The notes under the pieces were generated by a model that was given only the letters and a program-made list of their open reading frames with translations, had not been told where the DNA came from and ran no database searches. Made by a program: the position numbers and the translations under genes. A stretch of DNA of 33,389 bases from Paracoccaceae bacterium (lineage in GTDB: Bacteria; Pseudomonadota; Alphaproteobacteria; Rhodobacterales; Rhodobacteraceae), in contig JAQWIK010000060.1 in the NCBI GenBank assembly GCA_029248915.1, forward strand, positions 1-33,389, given 5' to 3'. This document shows positions 8,011-15,508 of this stretch, piece after piece. Within the stretch, counting starts at the first letter, position 1, and every line of letters begins with the position of its first letter.

Positions 8011-8964
8011 ATGCAGAAATGGTCAAATAATAAATATTCACCCGTAATTATTGTTTTCTTACTTTTTGAAAAATTTTCAAACTTATGCCTCGCAAATTGC
8101 TTGGAACCTTTAAGAGCGGTAAATGACTTTAGCGAACGCGATATATTTAAATGGATTTTTACGTCTGTTGACGGAGGGCCAATCCTGTCTTCTTCAGGTC
8201 TACCGGTAATGACCGAACGCACATCAATAGATTTAAAAAAAATTGACTATTTATTTGTAACATCCAGTTACGATTATACATCCCACGCTAATAAGAAATG
8301 TAGCCATGCAATTAGAACTCTAGCACCCAAATCTAATAATCTTATAGGCCTTGACACTGGTTCTTGGCTATTGGCAAACGCGGGCTTATTGGATGGTTAC
8401 AATGCTACAATTCATTGGGATGTATTCGATGAATTTGCAGAAAACTTTTTTTCTTTAACCGCTATTAAAGAACGAGTTATCATAGACCGAACGCGTATTA
8501 CTTGCGCAGGAGCAATGTCTGCTTTTGAGGTAACTCGTAAGATTATTGAAAAACATTCTAATAAATTAATGGCACTAAACGTTGACTCTCTTTTTATGAG
8601 AGATAACAGATATCCAAATAGTAACACCGATAAAAACTCATTTGAAGCAAATTATGTGGACAGAGCCATCGCTCTGATGCGGGAAAATATTGAAAACCCT
8701 TTAACATTAGAACAGATTTCAAAAATTATTTCTTGTTCACAAAAAACCCTAGCAAGACGTTTTCACGCCAAAATCCAAATATCTCCAGGTCAACTCTACA
8801 GAGAAATTCGCCTAACCCACGCACGACATTTATTAACAACAACTCACTTACCAATTTATGAAATTGCATTGCGTTGCGGTTATGATAATCCTGCTGCTTT
8901 ATCCAGAGCCTATAAAAAGCAATTTAAAATACAACCACGAGAAGAAAAAAAAACTAACCTCTGA
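8011..8964 (+). CDS. GlxA/CdhR-type AraC-family transcriptional regulator
   Basis: A 317-residue regulator. Residues about 10-185 form a DJ-1/PfpI-like sensory domain with [20 protein letters not shown] and an ATIHW block; Asp replaces the nucleophilic Cys of catalytic DJ-1 proteins. Residues about 212-310 are an AraC DNA-binding domain, with helix-turn-helix segments [19 protein letters not shown] and [19 protein letters not shown]. Regulators of this type (CdhR, GbdR) switch on carnitine and betaine catabolism in response to the compound. Its divergent position next to the BKACE-lcdH operon supports the same role. The ATG at 8011 is used: no Shine-Dalgarno sequence precedes it, and a leaderless transcript is possible. 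The C-terminus is lysine-rich and overlaps the end of rlmE by 11 bp. Confidence 0.88.
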   Translation: MQKWSNNKYSPVIIVFLLFEKFSNLCLANCLEPLRAVNDFSERDIFKWIFTSVDGGPILSSSGLPVMTERTSIDLKKIDYLFVTSSYDYTSHANKKCSHAIRTLAPKSNNLIGLDTGSWLLANAGLLDGYNATIHWDVFDEFAENFFSLTAIKERVIIDRTRITCAGAMSAFEVTRKIIEKHSNKLMALNVDSLFMRDNRYPNSNTDKNSFEANYVDRAIALMRENIENPLTLEQISKIISCSQKTLARRFHAKIQISPGQLYREIRLTHARHLLTTTHLPIYEIALRCGYDNPAALSRAYKKQFKIQPREEKKTNL

Positions 8965-9670
8965 AACCGATTGCTACAACAAATTTCTCCGAACTGTCTG
9001 ATCGGCTGCTAGGTGGCTTTACATTGTGTACTTTTGTAAATTTTTGTTTAAGCAAAATTTGTAAGTCACTTTCTGCCCCACCGGCTAAAACTTTTGCTAC
9101 AAAAGTTCCACCTGTCGCCAAAACATCAAAAGCAAAATACGCTGCTGTTTCACAAAGTGCCATTATTCTTAGGTGATCGGTCTTTTTATGACCAGAAGAA
9201 GATGCTGCCATATCAGACATGACAACATTGGCTTTACCCTCAAGAATATTTTTTACTTTAATATCAGCATCGTTATCCATAAAGTCAATTTGATGAAATG
9301 TTGCTCCTGGCAAAGACTCCATTTCTTGTAAGTCTATTCCAATGACTGATCCAATTTTTACATTTTTCTTCGCACCTAAAGCGTTAACTAATTCAACAGC
9401 CACCTGGCTCCAGCCTCCTGGAGCACAACCTAAATCAACAACTTTTGAACCTGGTAACAGAAAATTAAACTTTTCATTTAACTCCAAAATTTTAAATGCC
9501 GCACGACCCCGAAAGCCTTCAAGCTGAGCTCGCTTTACATAGGGGTCGTTTAATTGGCGCTGAAGCCACTTAACCTGACTGACTGTTTTCCCTCGAGCCG
9601 ATTTAACCTTTACTTTTAGGTCTCGCTGTCCGCGCCCAGATATATTTTTATCCACAGTTGTTTTTTTCAT
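8954..9670 (-). CDS. rlmE: 23S rRNA 2'-O-methyltransferase RlmE (FtsJ/RrmJ)
   Basis: A 238-residue SAM-dependent methyltransferase that modifies U2552 of 23S rRNA late in 50S assembly. The SAM loop [13 protein letters not shown] is at about residues 78-89. The K-D-K-E catalytic set is visible as Lys60 (RAAFKILEL), Asp153 (VMSDMAA), Lys193 (FVAKVLAGG) and Glu228 (SSEKFVVA). The N-terminus carries a basic extension of about 30 residues, common in alphaproteobacterial members. The ATG at 9670 is chosen over an adjacent TTG. It lies 34 bp downstream of ppx in the same direction, an arrangement I associate with Rhodobacterales. Confidence 0.94.
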   Translation of the reverse strand: MKKTTVDKNISGRGQRDLKVKVKSARGKTVSQVKWLQRQLNDPYVKRAQLEGFRGRAAFKILELNEKFNFLLPGSKVVDLGCAPGGWSQVAVELVNALGAKKNVKIGSVIGIDLQEMESLPGATFHQIDFMDNDADIKVKNILEGKANVVMSDMAASSSGHKKTDHLRIMALCETAAYFAFDVLATGGTFVAKVLAGGAESDLQILLKQKFTKVHNVKPPSSRSDSSEKFVVAIGFRG

Positions 9671-9704
9671 CAATTCATCAATTTGAAAATAATCATGCCT
9701 TTTC

Positions 9705-10817
9705 TTAAGGAATAGTGTCTTCTAGCACACCATTTGCAGACATTTGAGCGTAAAGAAGTCCTTCACGCAAACCACGATCAGCAACGGTAAGCTTGTCAGT
9801 CGGCCAACTTCTCAACATCGCTTGTAAAATAGCTGAACCAGACATTATTAGAGCCTGCCTATCACGCCCGATCCTAGGATCTTTTTTACGACCTTCCGGA
9901 CCCATCTCCAAATATGAACGGATCACCTTGTCAATTTGTTCCGTTGTCATTCTCAAACCATCCACCTTGGTCCGATCATAACGGCGCAAACCAAGATGTG
10001 AGGAGGCCACAGTTGTCACTGTACCAGAAGTTCCTATAATCTGAAAACTAGTTTCTATTTTATTATCTTTATAGGGAGCAAAATCAGTCAATTTTTCTTC
10101 AAAATACCAGCTCATCAAAGCAAACCTAGCGGCGTCGTCTTCAACATCATTAAATTGATCGCGCAAGGTTGCTACACCTAGGGGCACCGAAATCCAGTCA
10201 ACCACTTTGGCGGCAGCAAATGGGCTGTCGGCTAGATTAAAACCGGCATGTAAGCGCATTATTGACTTCGGTCTTTCTCCTGAAGGCACAGAAGTTAAAT
10301 CGATCCAGACAAGTTCAGTTGAACCCCCTCCAATATCAACAACAAGTAACTGTTCAGACTTACGACTAACTAAAGGCGCACAAGAAATTACGGCTAACCG
10401 CGCTTCTTCTTCCGTATCTATGATATTGAGTTTCAAGCCAGTTTGTTGAAAAACTTTAGAAATAAATTCCTTTGAGTTTTTTGCACGTCTACAAGCCTCT
10501 GTAGCGACAAGCCTGGCAAACTTTACATCATATTTATCTAACTTTTGTTTGCAGACTTGAAGGGCTTGAATAGTACGATTAATGGAGTCACGACTTAATC
10601 TACCAGTTTTTTCAAGACCAGATCCCAATTGAACGGATTTTGCAAAACTATCAATAACATGGAACTGCGCACCTTTTGGCTGCGCAATTAACATGCGACA
10701 GCTGTTGGTGCCTAAGTCGAGTGCTGCATAGAGAGCCTCAGGCATCATTTTTTTGTCTATATCGCTCTCAACCACACGAGGGAAAGCAACTTTCTCTATA
10801 GGCGTCTTGGGCGCCAT
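9705..10817 (-). CDS. ppx: Ppx/GppA family exopolyphosphatase / pppGpp phosphohydrolase
   Basis: A 370-residue ASKHA-fold phosphatase. Nucleotide/phosphate loops are seen as [14 protein letters not shown] (about 32-45) and [13 protein letters not shown] (about 159-171), with the acidic TEEEAR segment between them (about 135-140) and [13 protein letters not shown] later. It lacks the C-terminal HD-like extension of E. coli Ppx (about 510 residues), as is usual for the short alphaproteobacterial form. Whether polyphosphate or pppGpp is the main substrate cannot be decided. The start at 10817 has a strong GGAGGG (complement of 10826-10831) 8-9 nt upstream, giving an N-terminal extension of about 28 residues before the core. 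It is likely co-transcribed with rlmE. Confidence 0.9.
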   Translation of the reverse strand: MAPKTPIEKVAFPRVVESDIDKKMMPEALYAALDLGTNSCRMLIAQPKGAQFHVIDSFAKSVQLGSGLEKTGRLSRDSINRTIQALQVCKQKLDKYDVKFARLVATEACRRAKNSKEFISKVFQQTGLKLNIIDTEEEARLAVISCAPLVSRKSEQLLVVDIGGGSTELVWIDLTSVPSGERPKSIMRLHAGFNLADSPFAAAKVVDWISVPLGVATLRDQFNDVEDDAARFALMSWYFEEKLTDFAPYKDNKIETSFQIIGTSGTVTTVASSHLGLRRYDRTKVDGLRMTTEQIDKVIRSYLEMGPEGRKKDPRIGRDRQALIMSGSAILQAMLRSWPTDKLTVADRGLREGLLYAQMSANGVLEDTIP

Positions 10818-10927
10818 AACCTACGCCCTCCGTAATAAGTTACTTAAAGAATACGTCGGAGCCTAGTACTGTGCAAGACACTTTAATCCATGTTGCTTAT
10901 ATTTATTCTATTTGTCTAAGTTAAAAG

Positions 10928-10939
10928 TCGCAGCTGCGA
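10928..10939. promoter_or_regulatory. Perfect 12-bp palindrome, possible operator
   Basis: TCGCAGCTGCGA is a perfect palindrome in the 201-bp gap between ppx (minus) and the one-carbon cassette (plus), about 80 bp before the first plus-strand start. It is GC-rich against an AT-rich background. It could be a dimeric repressor site, but no regulator is known for it and chance remains possible. Confidence 0.3.
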
Positions 10940-11018
10940 TCCTTTCTGTCGAAATCTAGCTGTTGAAAATAGGTTAACTATCATACCAGGAAGAATAGAT
11001 TTGTCAGGGAGTCGGTAG

Positions 11019-11318
11019 ATGCATGACGTAATAATTGTTTATTGGAGGGATATCCCCGCACAAGTCATTGTCGGCAAAGGTCGTCGCGCAACTAAAATAC
11101 AACTCCCAGAAAGGTTTGAGCAAGCTATCGATAGAGCTGCAATGAAGTCAGACCAAAAGTCCACTGATGACTATCTTGCCGAATGGAGAAAAGCAAAACC
11201 GTTTAAAGTCGAAGGGAACCCAGAGGACATTGCAAGAGAACAAGCAGAAAAATTAGAAATAGAATATGATAAAGAAAAATTGATAGTGCTTGTCAATAAT
11301 AATGGTCGAGCTGACTGA
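11019..11318 (+). CDS. 'Virulence factor' family small protein (PF13769-type), one-carbon cassette
   Basis: A 99-residue soluble protein with no signal peptide. It starts with VIIVYWRDIPAQVIVGKGRR and continues KIQLPERFEQAIDRAAMK, the pattern of the small Rhodobacterales proteins labelled 'virulence factor'. The label is historical, and nothing here points to virulence. Its biochemical function is not known to me. It is first of three plus-strand genes, followed after 19 bp by an MTHFR-like gene and then by a corrinoid methyltransferase gene, so a role in methyl-group or corrinoid handling is a reasonable inference. AGGGAG (11006-11011) sits 7 nt before the ATG. Confidence 0.8.
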   Translation: MHDVIIVYWRDIPAQVIVGKGRRATKIQLPERFEQAIDRAAMKSDQKSTDDYLAEWRKAKPFKVEGNPEDIAREQAEKLEIEYDKEKLIVLVNNNGRAD

Positions 11319-11337
11319 CTAGATTTGAGGATAGAAA

Positions 11338-12264
11338 ATGGCATTTTTTGGATTAAAAACAAAAAATTCACAAACGTCGCAGATTAGCGAAAATATTGAG
11401 CGTTTTATGTGCAATTATTCGATCGAAGTCATGCCCAGAACGGCAGAAAAAATTGAAAACTTTAGAGATATATTGCCAAAAAATACTAGAGTTTATATTG
11501 CTCATATTGAGGGAACGCCTATTGAAGATATGGTAGCAACTGCAAAAAGACTTGCAGAAGAAGGCTTCCCCACCATGCCCCACTTTCCTGCCCGAATTAT
11601 TAAAGACAAGGCCACCTTAAATGAATGGATATCTCGGTATCAAGGAGAGGCTGGAGTTAACCAAGCCCTGATTTTAGCAGGTGGTGTTAGCAAACCGCAC
11701 GGTGAATATGAAAGTTCTATGGATCTTTTAAAAACTGGCTTGTTTGATAAGGCCAATTTCAAAAATATCCATATTGCGGGTCATCCCGAGGGAAATAAAG
11801 ATATCGATCCAGACGGAAGTACAAACAACGTAGACTCAGCTTTAAAATGGAAGCAAAATTTTAAGAATGCAACTGATGCAAAAATGGCTATAGCTACCCA
11901 ATTTGCTTTCGAGGCCGGTCCTATTATTGAGTGGGCTAATTCAATTAAAAATGCCAATATAGACATACCTATTCACATCGGTATTGCAGGTCCAGCTAAG
12001 TTACAGACATTGATCAAATTTGCTATAGCTTGTGGCGTAGGTCCATCTTTGAAGATTTTACAAAAACGAGCAACAGATGTGACAAAACTTCTTCTGCCTT
12101 ACGAACCAATCGACGTTCTGTCCCAGTTGGCCAATCACAAAGAAAATAACCCAGATTTTAATATTTCGAACGTTCATTTTTTTCCACTTGGCGGAATAAA
12201 AACAAACGCTAAATGGGTGACGGAAAACGGTGGAACTTCTGGTATTCCAGCAAATCAAGTATAA
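11338..12264 (+). CDS. Methylenetetrahydrofolate reductase-like protein
   Basis: A 308-residue protein of the MTHFR TIM-barrel superfamily. Supporting segments are the early EVMPRTAEKIENF (in the place of the MetF substrate loop), RVYIAHIEGTP, LILAGGVSKPHGEYESS, the HIAGHPEGNKDID block corresponding to the HPE motif of MetF, and ATQFAFEAGPIIEW. It would interconvert 5,10-methylene- and 5-methyl-THF using FAD. Compared with MetF it is divergent and belongs to the type that pairs with corrinoid methyltransferases rather than with MetH. GAGGA precedes the ATG by 6 nt. The next gene starts 9 bp after its stop, so the trio is an operon. The direction (methyl oxidation or supply) is inferred only from context. 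Confidence 0.83.
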   Translation: MAFFGLKTKNSQTSQISENIERFMCNYSIEVMPRTAEKIENFRDILPKNTRVYIAHIEGTPIEDMVATAKRLAEEGFPTMPHFPARIIKDKATLNEWISRYQGEAGVNQALILAGGVSKPHGEYESSMDLLKTGLFDKANFKNIHIAGHPEGNKDIDPDGSTNNVDSALKWKQNFKNATDAKMAIATQFAFEAGPIIEWANSIKNANIDIPIHIGIAGPAKLQTLIKFAIACGVGPSLKILQKRATDVTKLLLPYEPIDVLSQLANHKENNPDFNISNVHFFPLGGIKTNAKWVTENGGTSGIPANQV

Positions 12265-12273
12265 GGAAAAAAA

Positions 12274-13338
12274 ATGGTAAAAACTGTTGTTGAGTCAAAA
12301 ACCAAATCTGCTGTTTTAGGTTTTGATCACCCTTTTTGTGTAATAGGTGAACGAATAAATCCAACCGGCAGAAAAAAGTTGGCCGCTGAACTAGAGGCTG
12401 GTAATTTCTCAACAGTGGAAAAAGACGCGCTGGCCCAAGTCGCAGCGGGGGCAAACATTTTAGATATTAACGCAGGTGTTGTGTATAATTCAAACCCAAA
12501 CCCCAATGAAACAGAACCTCCTTTGATGAAGAAAATGATTGAATTAGTTCAAGGACTTACTGACGTTCCTATATGTATTGATAGTTCAGTACCTGAAGCT
12601 TTAGAAATGGGGCTCCAAACTGCTCAAGGAAGGCCTCTGTTAAATTCGGTAACCGGTGAAGAAGAGCGGTTAGAGTTTGTGCTGCCTCTAGTCGCAAAAT
12701 ACAATGTCCCCGTCGTAGCGATTAGTAATGATGATACAGGCATCTCAGAGGATCCAGATGTTCGTTTTGCAGTTGCGAAAAAAATTGTGGAGCGTGCTTC
12801 GGATTTTGGAATACCAGCCAATGATATTGTCGTAGATCCGCTTGTGATGCCCATCGGAGCAATGGCGACCGCTGGAAAACAAGTATTTACGCTTGTCCGT
12901 AAACTACGAGAGGAATTGGGAGTAAATACGACCTGCGGCGCATCTAATGTTTCTTTTGGACTACCAAATCGACATGGGATTAATAATGCTTTTTTACCCA
13001 TGGCTATGGGCGCAGGAATGACATCCGCAATAATGAACCCAGTAGCACTGCCTGTAACACAGAAAAAAATAGAAGATAAAAGAGCTGAAATATTATCTTT
13101 AGGCATAATAATTCCAGAAACCATGGATGACGAAACATTTGTTTCTATCTTTGGCATGGGATCCACTAAATCTTGTCCAGGAAAAGAGATGGAAGCAATA
13201 AGAGCAGCTAACTTACTTACGAATAATGATCCACACGGTGGAGCTTGGATCAGATTTAATAAACCAGCAGGTACCTCAGCTGAAGGTTCTAATGAAAGCG
13301 GAAGACCTCGAAGGCGCGGTGGTAGGCGTCGAGGATAA
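12274..13338 (+). CDS. Methyltetrahydrofolate:corrinoid methyltransferase (pterin-binding domain)
   Basis: A 354-residue protein with a pterin-binding TIM barrel like that of AcsE/MtgA and the MetH folate domain: VIGERINPTGRKKL (23-36), ANILDINAGV (60-69), VPICIDSSVPEAL (98-110), NSVTGEEERL, CGASNVSFGLPNR (221-233) and MAMGAGMTSAIMNP. It should move a methyl group between a corrinoid protein and THF. It is about 60-90 residues longer than AcsE. The extension holds a short Cys/Gly block (STKSCPGKEMEAIRAANLL) and ends in an arginine/glycine-rich tail at 344-354. No corrinoid protein, corrinoid activator or substrate methyltransferase is visible in this window, so its partners must be elsewhere. 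AAGGA lies before the ATG. Confidence 0.87.
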   Translation: MVKTVVESKTKSAVLGFDHPFCVIGERINPTGRKKLAAELEAGNFSTVEKDALAQVAAGANILDINAGVVYNSNPNPNETEPPLMKKMIELVQGLTDVPICIDSSVPEALEMGLQTAQGRPLLNSVTGEEERLEFVLPLVAKYNVPVVAISNDDTGISEDPDVRFAVAKKIVERASDFGIPANDIVVDPLVMPIGAMATAGKQVFTLVRKLREELGVNTTCGASNVSFGLPNRHGINNAFLPMAMGAGMTSAIMNPVALPVTQKKIEDKRAEILSLGIIIPETMDDETFVSIFGMGSTKSCPGKEMEAIRAANLLTNNDPHGGAWIRFNKPAGTSAEGSNESGRPRRRGGRRRG

Positions 13339-13388
13339 AGTGTTTCCTTGCTAATAATCACCTATCATAAATTGTAGAGCGCATTTTT

Positions 13389-14783
13389 TTAAATATGAAT
13401 TGCCCGATCGTAGGCGTCTAACACACTTTCATGCATCATTTCTGAAAGTGTAGGGTGAGGAAAAATTGTTGATATTAAATCTTCCTCCGTCGTTTCCAAT
13501 TTTTGGCCGAGCACATATCCCTGAATTAATTCAGTCACTTCCGCACCCACCATGTGTGCACCTAAAAGTTCACCGGTCTCAGAATCAAAAATAGTTTTGA
13601 TCAAGCCTTCCTCCTCTCCCAAAGCAATAGCCTTACCGTTACCAATAAAGGGAAACCGACCAATCTTAATCTTTAAGCCTTTTTTCTTGGCATCTTCTTC
13701 AGTTAAACCAACACTTGCTATTTGAGGTGTACAATAAGTACAGCCAGCAATAGTGCGCGGCTCAATTGCATGGACTTTTTGTCCAGCAATTAGTTCAGCG
13801 ACCATTACACCCTCATGGCTTGCTTTATGAGCCAACCAAGGCGCTCCCGCGACGTCCCCAATTGCATAAATTCCTTCAATACCAACGTTGCAATTACTAT
13901 CAGTTTCTATATGTGATTTTTCAACCTTAACTGGAAGTTTCTCAAGGCCTAAGCCCTCCACGTTTCCAACAATGCCAACTGCTGAAATAACAGTATCGAA
14001 TTGTTCAGATTTAATTTCACCAGACTGATCTATTTCAACATGTGCAATATTATTCTTGAGTTCGAGGTTCTTAACAGAAGTTTGCGTGAGTACTTTCATA
14101 CCTTGTTTTTGGAATTGTTTATGAGCAAAGCTCGCAATTTCATTATCTTCAGCAGGCAATATTCGATCCACCACTTCTATAACTGTAGTGTCAGCGCCTA
14201 GATTATTATAAAAACTGGCAAACTCAATACCGATTGCTCCTGAACCAATAACTAAGAGCTTTTTTGGCATACGAGAGGGAGTTAAGGCGTGCTTATAAGT
14301 CCAAACTATTTTTCCATCAGCTTCTAAACCCGGCAATTCTCTAGCCCGTGCGCCTGAAGCAATTATGATATTATCCGCTGTCAATTCTTGCGATTTCTTA
14401 TCTTTTGAAACTTTAATTTTTTTCTTATCAAGAATTGTTGCCTCTCCAATGAAAGTTTTTACTTTATTCTTTTTTAGCAGGTGAGTTACGCCTTGGTTTA
14501 ACTGTTTAGAAATACCACGAGACCGCTTTATGATAGCTTTCAAATCAAATGATATTTTATCAGCACTCAATCCAAACTCATTTGCCCGATGCATTAAATG
14601 AAAGATTTCGGCAGATCGCAGCATTGCCTTAGTAGGAATACATCCCCAATTAAGGCAAATTCCCCCCATATGCTCTCGTTCGACAATTGCTGTTTTAAGA
14701 CCCAGCTGGGCACTTCTAATGGCCGCAACATAGCCCCCTGGTCCAGCACCAATTACAACTACATCAAAATTATCTTGCGACAT
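13389..14783 (-). CDS. lpdA: Dihydrolipoyl dehydrogenase (E3)
   Basis: A 464-residue flavoprotein disulfide reductase. It shows an FAD loop (VVVIGAGPGGYVAAIRSAQ), the redox-active pair in GGICLNWGCIPTKAML, an NAD loop (LLVIGSGAIGIEFASFY), the second FAD contact (IEGIYAIGDVAGAPWLAHKA) and the catalytic His-Glu dyad in HPTLSEMMHE. It re-oxidises dihydrolipoamide of 2-oxoacid dehydrogenases or the glycine cleavage system. GGAG lies 6 nt before the ATG at 14783; an earlier TTG is rejected. It stands apart from any E1, E2 or gcv gene here, so which complex it serves is unknown. The C-terminal end faces the one-carbon cassette, with 50 bp between. The leader carries a perfect palindrome. Confidence 0.95.
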   Translation of the reverse strand: MSQDNFDVVVIGAGPGGYVAAIRSAQLGLKTAIVEREHMGGICLNWGCIPTKAMLRSAEIFHLMHRANEFGLSADKISFDLKAIIKRSRGISKQLNQGVTHLLKKNKVKTFIGEATILDKKKIKVSKDKKSQELTADNIIIASGARARELPGLEADGKIVWTYKHALTPSRMPKKLLVIGSGAIGIEFASFYNNLGADTTVIEVVDRILPAEDNEIASFAHKQFQKQGMKVLTQTSVKNLELKNNIAHVEIDQSGEIKSEQFDTVISAVGIVGNVEGLGLEKLPVKVEKSHIETDSNCNVGIEGIYAIGDVAGAPWLAHKASHEGVMVAELIAGQKVHAIEPRTIAGCTYCTPQIASVGLTEEDAKKKGLKIKIGRFPFIGNGKAIALGEEEGLIKTIFDSETGELLGAHMVGAEVTELIQGYVLGQKLETTEEDLISTIFPHPTLSEMMHESVLDAYDRAIHI

Positions 14784-14806
14784 ATCTGGCTCCAAAAAAA
14801 TTTATT

Positions 14807-14831
14807 GTTTAACGTTAAACTACATATTATA
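14807..14831 (-). promoter_or_regulatory. lpdA promoter -10 with adjacent 14-bp palindrome
   Basis: On the minus strand a perfect TATAAT (14826-14831) is followed within 5 bp by the perfect palindrome GTTTAACGTTAAAC (14807-14820), which would cover the transcription start. The ATG of lpdA is about 24 bp further on, with GGAG between. The -35 is weak (CTCTAA at a 17-nt spacing). A palindrome with a central CG placed over the start site is a classic repressor position, but the regulator is not identifiable from sequence. Confidence 0.45.
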
Positions 14832-14868
14832 GATGTTCAACGTATCTTTTAGAGAAATCCGCAGTAAA

Positions 14869-15447
14869 TCAGGCTACAAAGCTATTAGGTTTTGAGAGAA
14901 GAGCTTCGTAACCTCCTTTATCAATATACTCTTGCTCAGACAGAGTATTCGACCGGTCCAATTGACTATTCCTACTGGGAAAACGTCCGAAACTCCTTAT
15001 TAATTCACGCTGCGCTTGAGCGTACTTTAGTAAATTGCATCCAGAAGATGGAAGTTTCTCCAATATTTGCCGAATACATTTTTCCTGATCGTACAAATTT
15101 TCAGAGTGCATCAACGGCATATAAAAAAACTGACGGGCTGGCTCATTTATTTTCAAATCGAAACCATATTTAATTGACTGCTTAGATGCCGCTATCGCAA
15201 CTCTATCAGCAGCAAAACACCTTTTTTTTCCTCGAAAAATGTTTCTGGAGAACTGATCCAACACTATTATATACGCTAAGGTTCCAGAAGGGTAAGTTAA
15301 CCAAAGGCTGTGCCCACCAGAAAGAATATACTCCAAAGTTTTACAAAATTTTTGTTCAATTAAACCATCTAAAGAGTCATCGTAAGTGTGCCAATAATCT
15401 GGCCCAACTTCGTCAAGCCAGAAATTTAAAATAAATTCGGGATTCAT
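14869..15447 (-). CDS. DUF924 family protein
   Basis: A 192-residue soluble alpha-helical protein of the DUF924 family. It begins EFILNFWLDEVGPDYW and contains LDQFSRNIFRGKKRCFAADR, RQFFYMPLMHSENLYDQEKC and the C-terminal GRFPSRNSQLDRSNTLSEQE. All are conserved family blocks, although the Arg-His-Pro-hydrophobic motif usual near the end is here Gly-Arg-Phe-Pro-Ser-Arg-Asn. The fold is TPR-like. I know of no established biochemical function. It lies between lpdA and the MFS gene on the same strand, with gaps of 85 and 61 bp, so it may have its own promoter. Length is normal for the family. Confidence 0.87.
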   Translation of the reverse strand: MNPEFILNFWLDEVGPDYWHTYDDSLDGLIEQKFCKTLEYILSGGHSLWLTYPSGTLAYIIVLDQFSRNIFRGKKRCFAADRVAIAASKQSIKYGFDLKINEPARQFFYMPLMHSENLYDQEKCIRQILEKLPSSGCNLLKYAQAQRELIRSFGRFPSRNSQLDRSNTLSEQEYIDKGGYEALLSKPNSFVA

Positions 15448-15508
15448 GCCTGTTATCCTGCTTTTTTGCTACATTAAGACATGAGTTACATTTTTTGTGA
15501 AGTATTAT

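Noticed and set aside
10818-11018. Cobalamin riboswitch ahead of the corrinoid cassette
   Set aside because: The stretch CAGGGAGTCGG just before the start faintly recalls a B12 box, but it doubles as the ribosome site, and the other conserved blocks of the B12 element are not present upstream.
12624-13361. A 245-codon open frame on the minus strand across the corrinoid methyltransferase gene
   Set aside because: It is antisense to a well-supported gene, has no recognisable domains and no convincing ribosome site; long antisense frames occur by codon bias.
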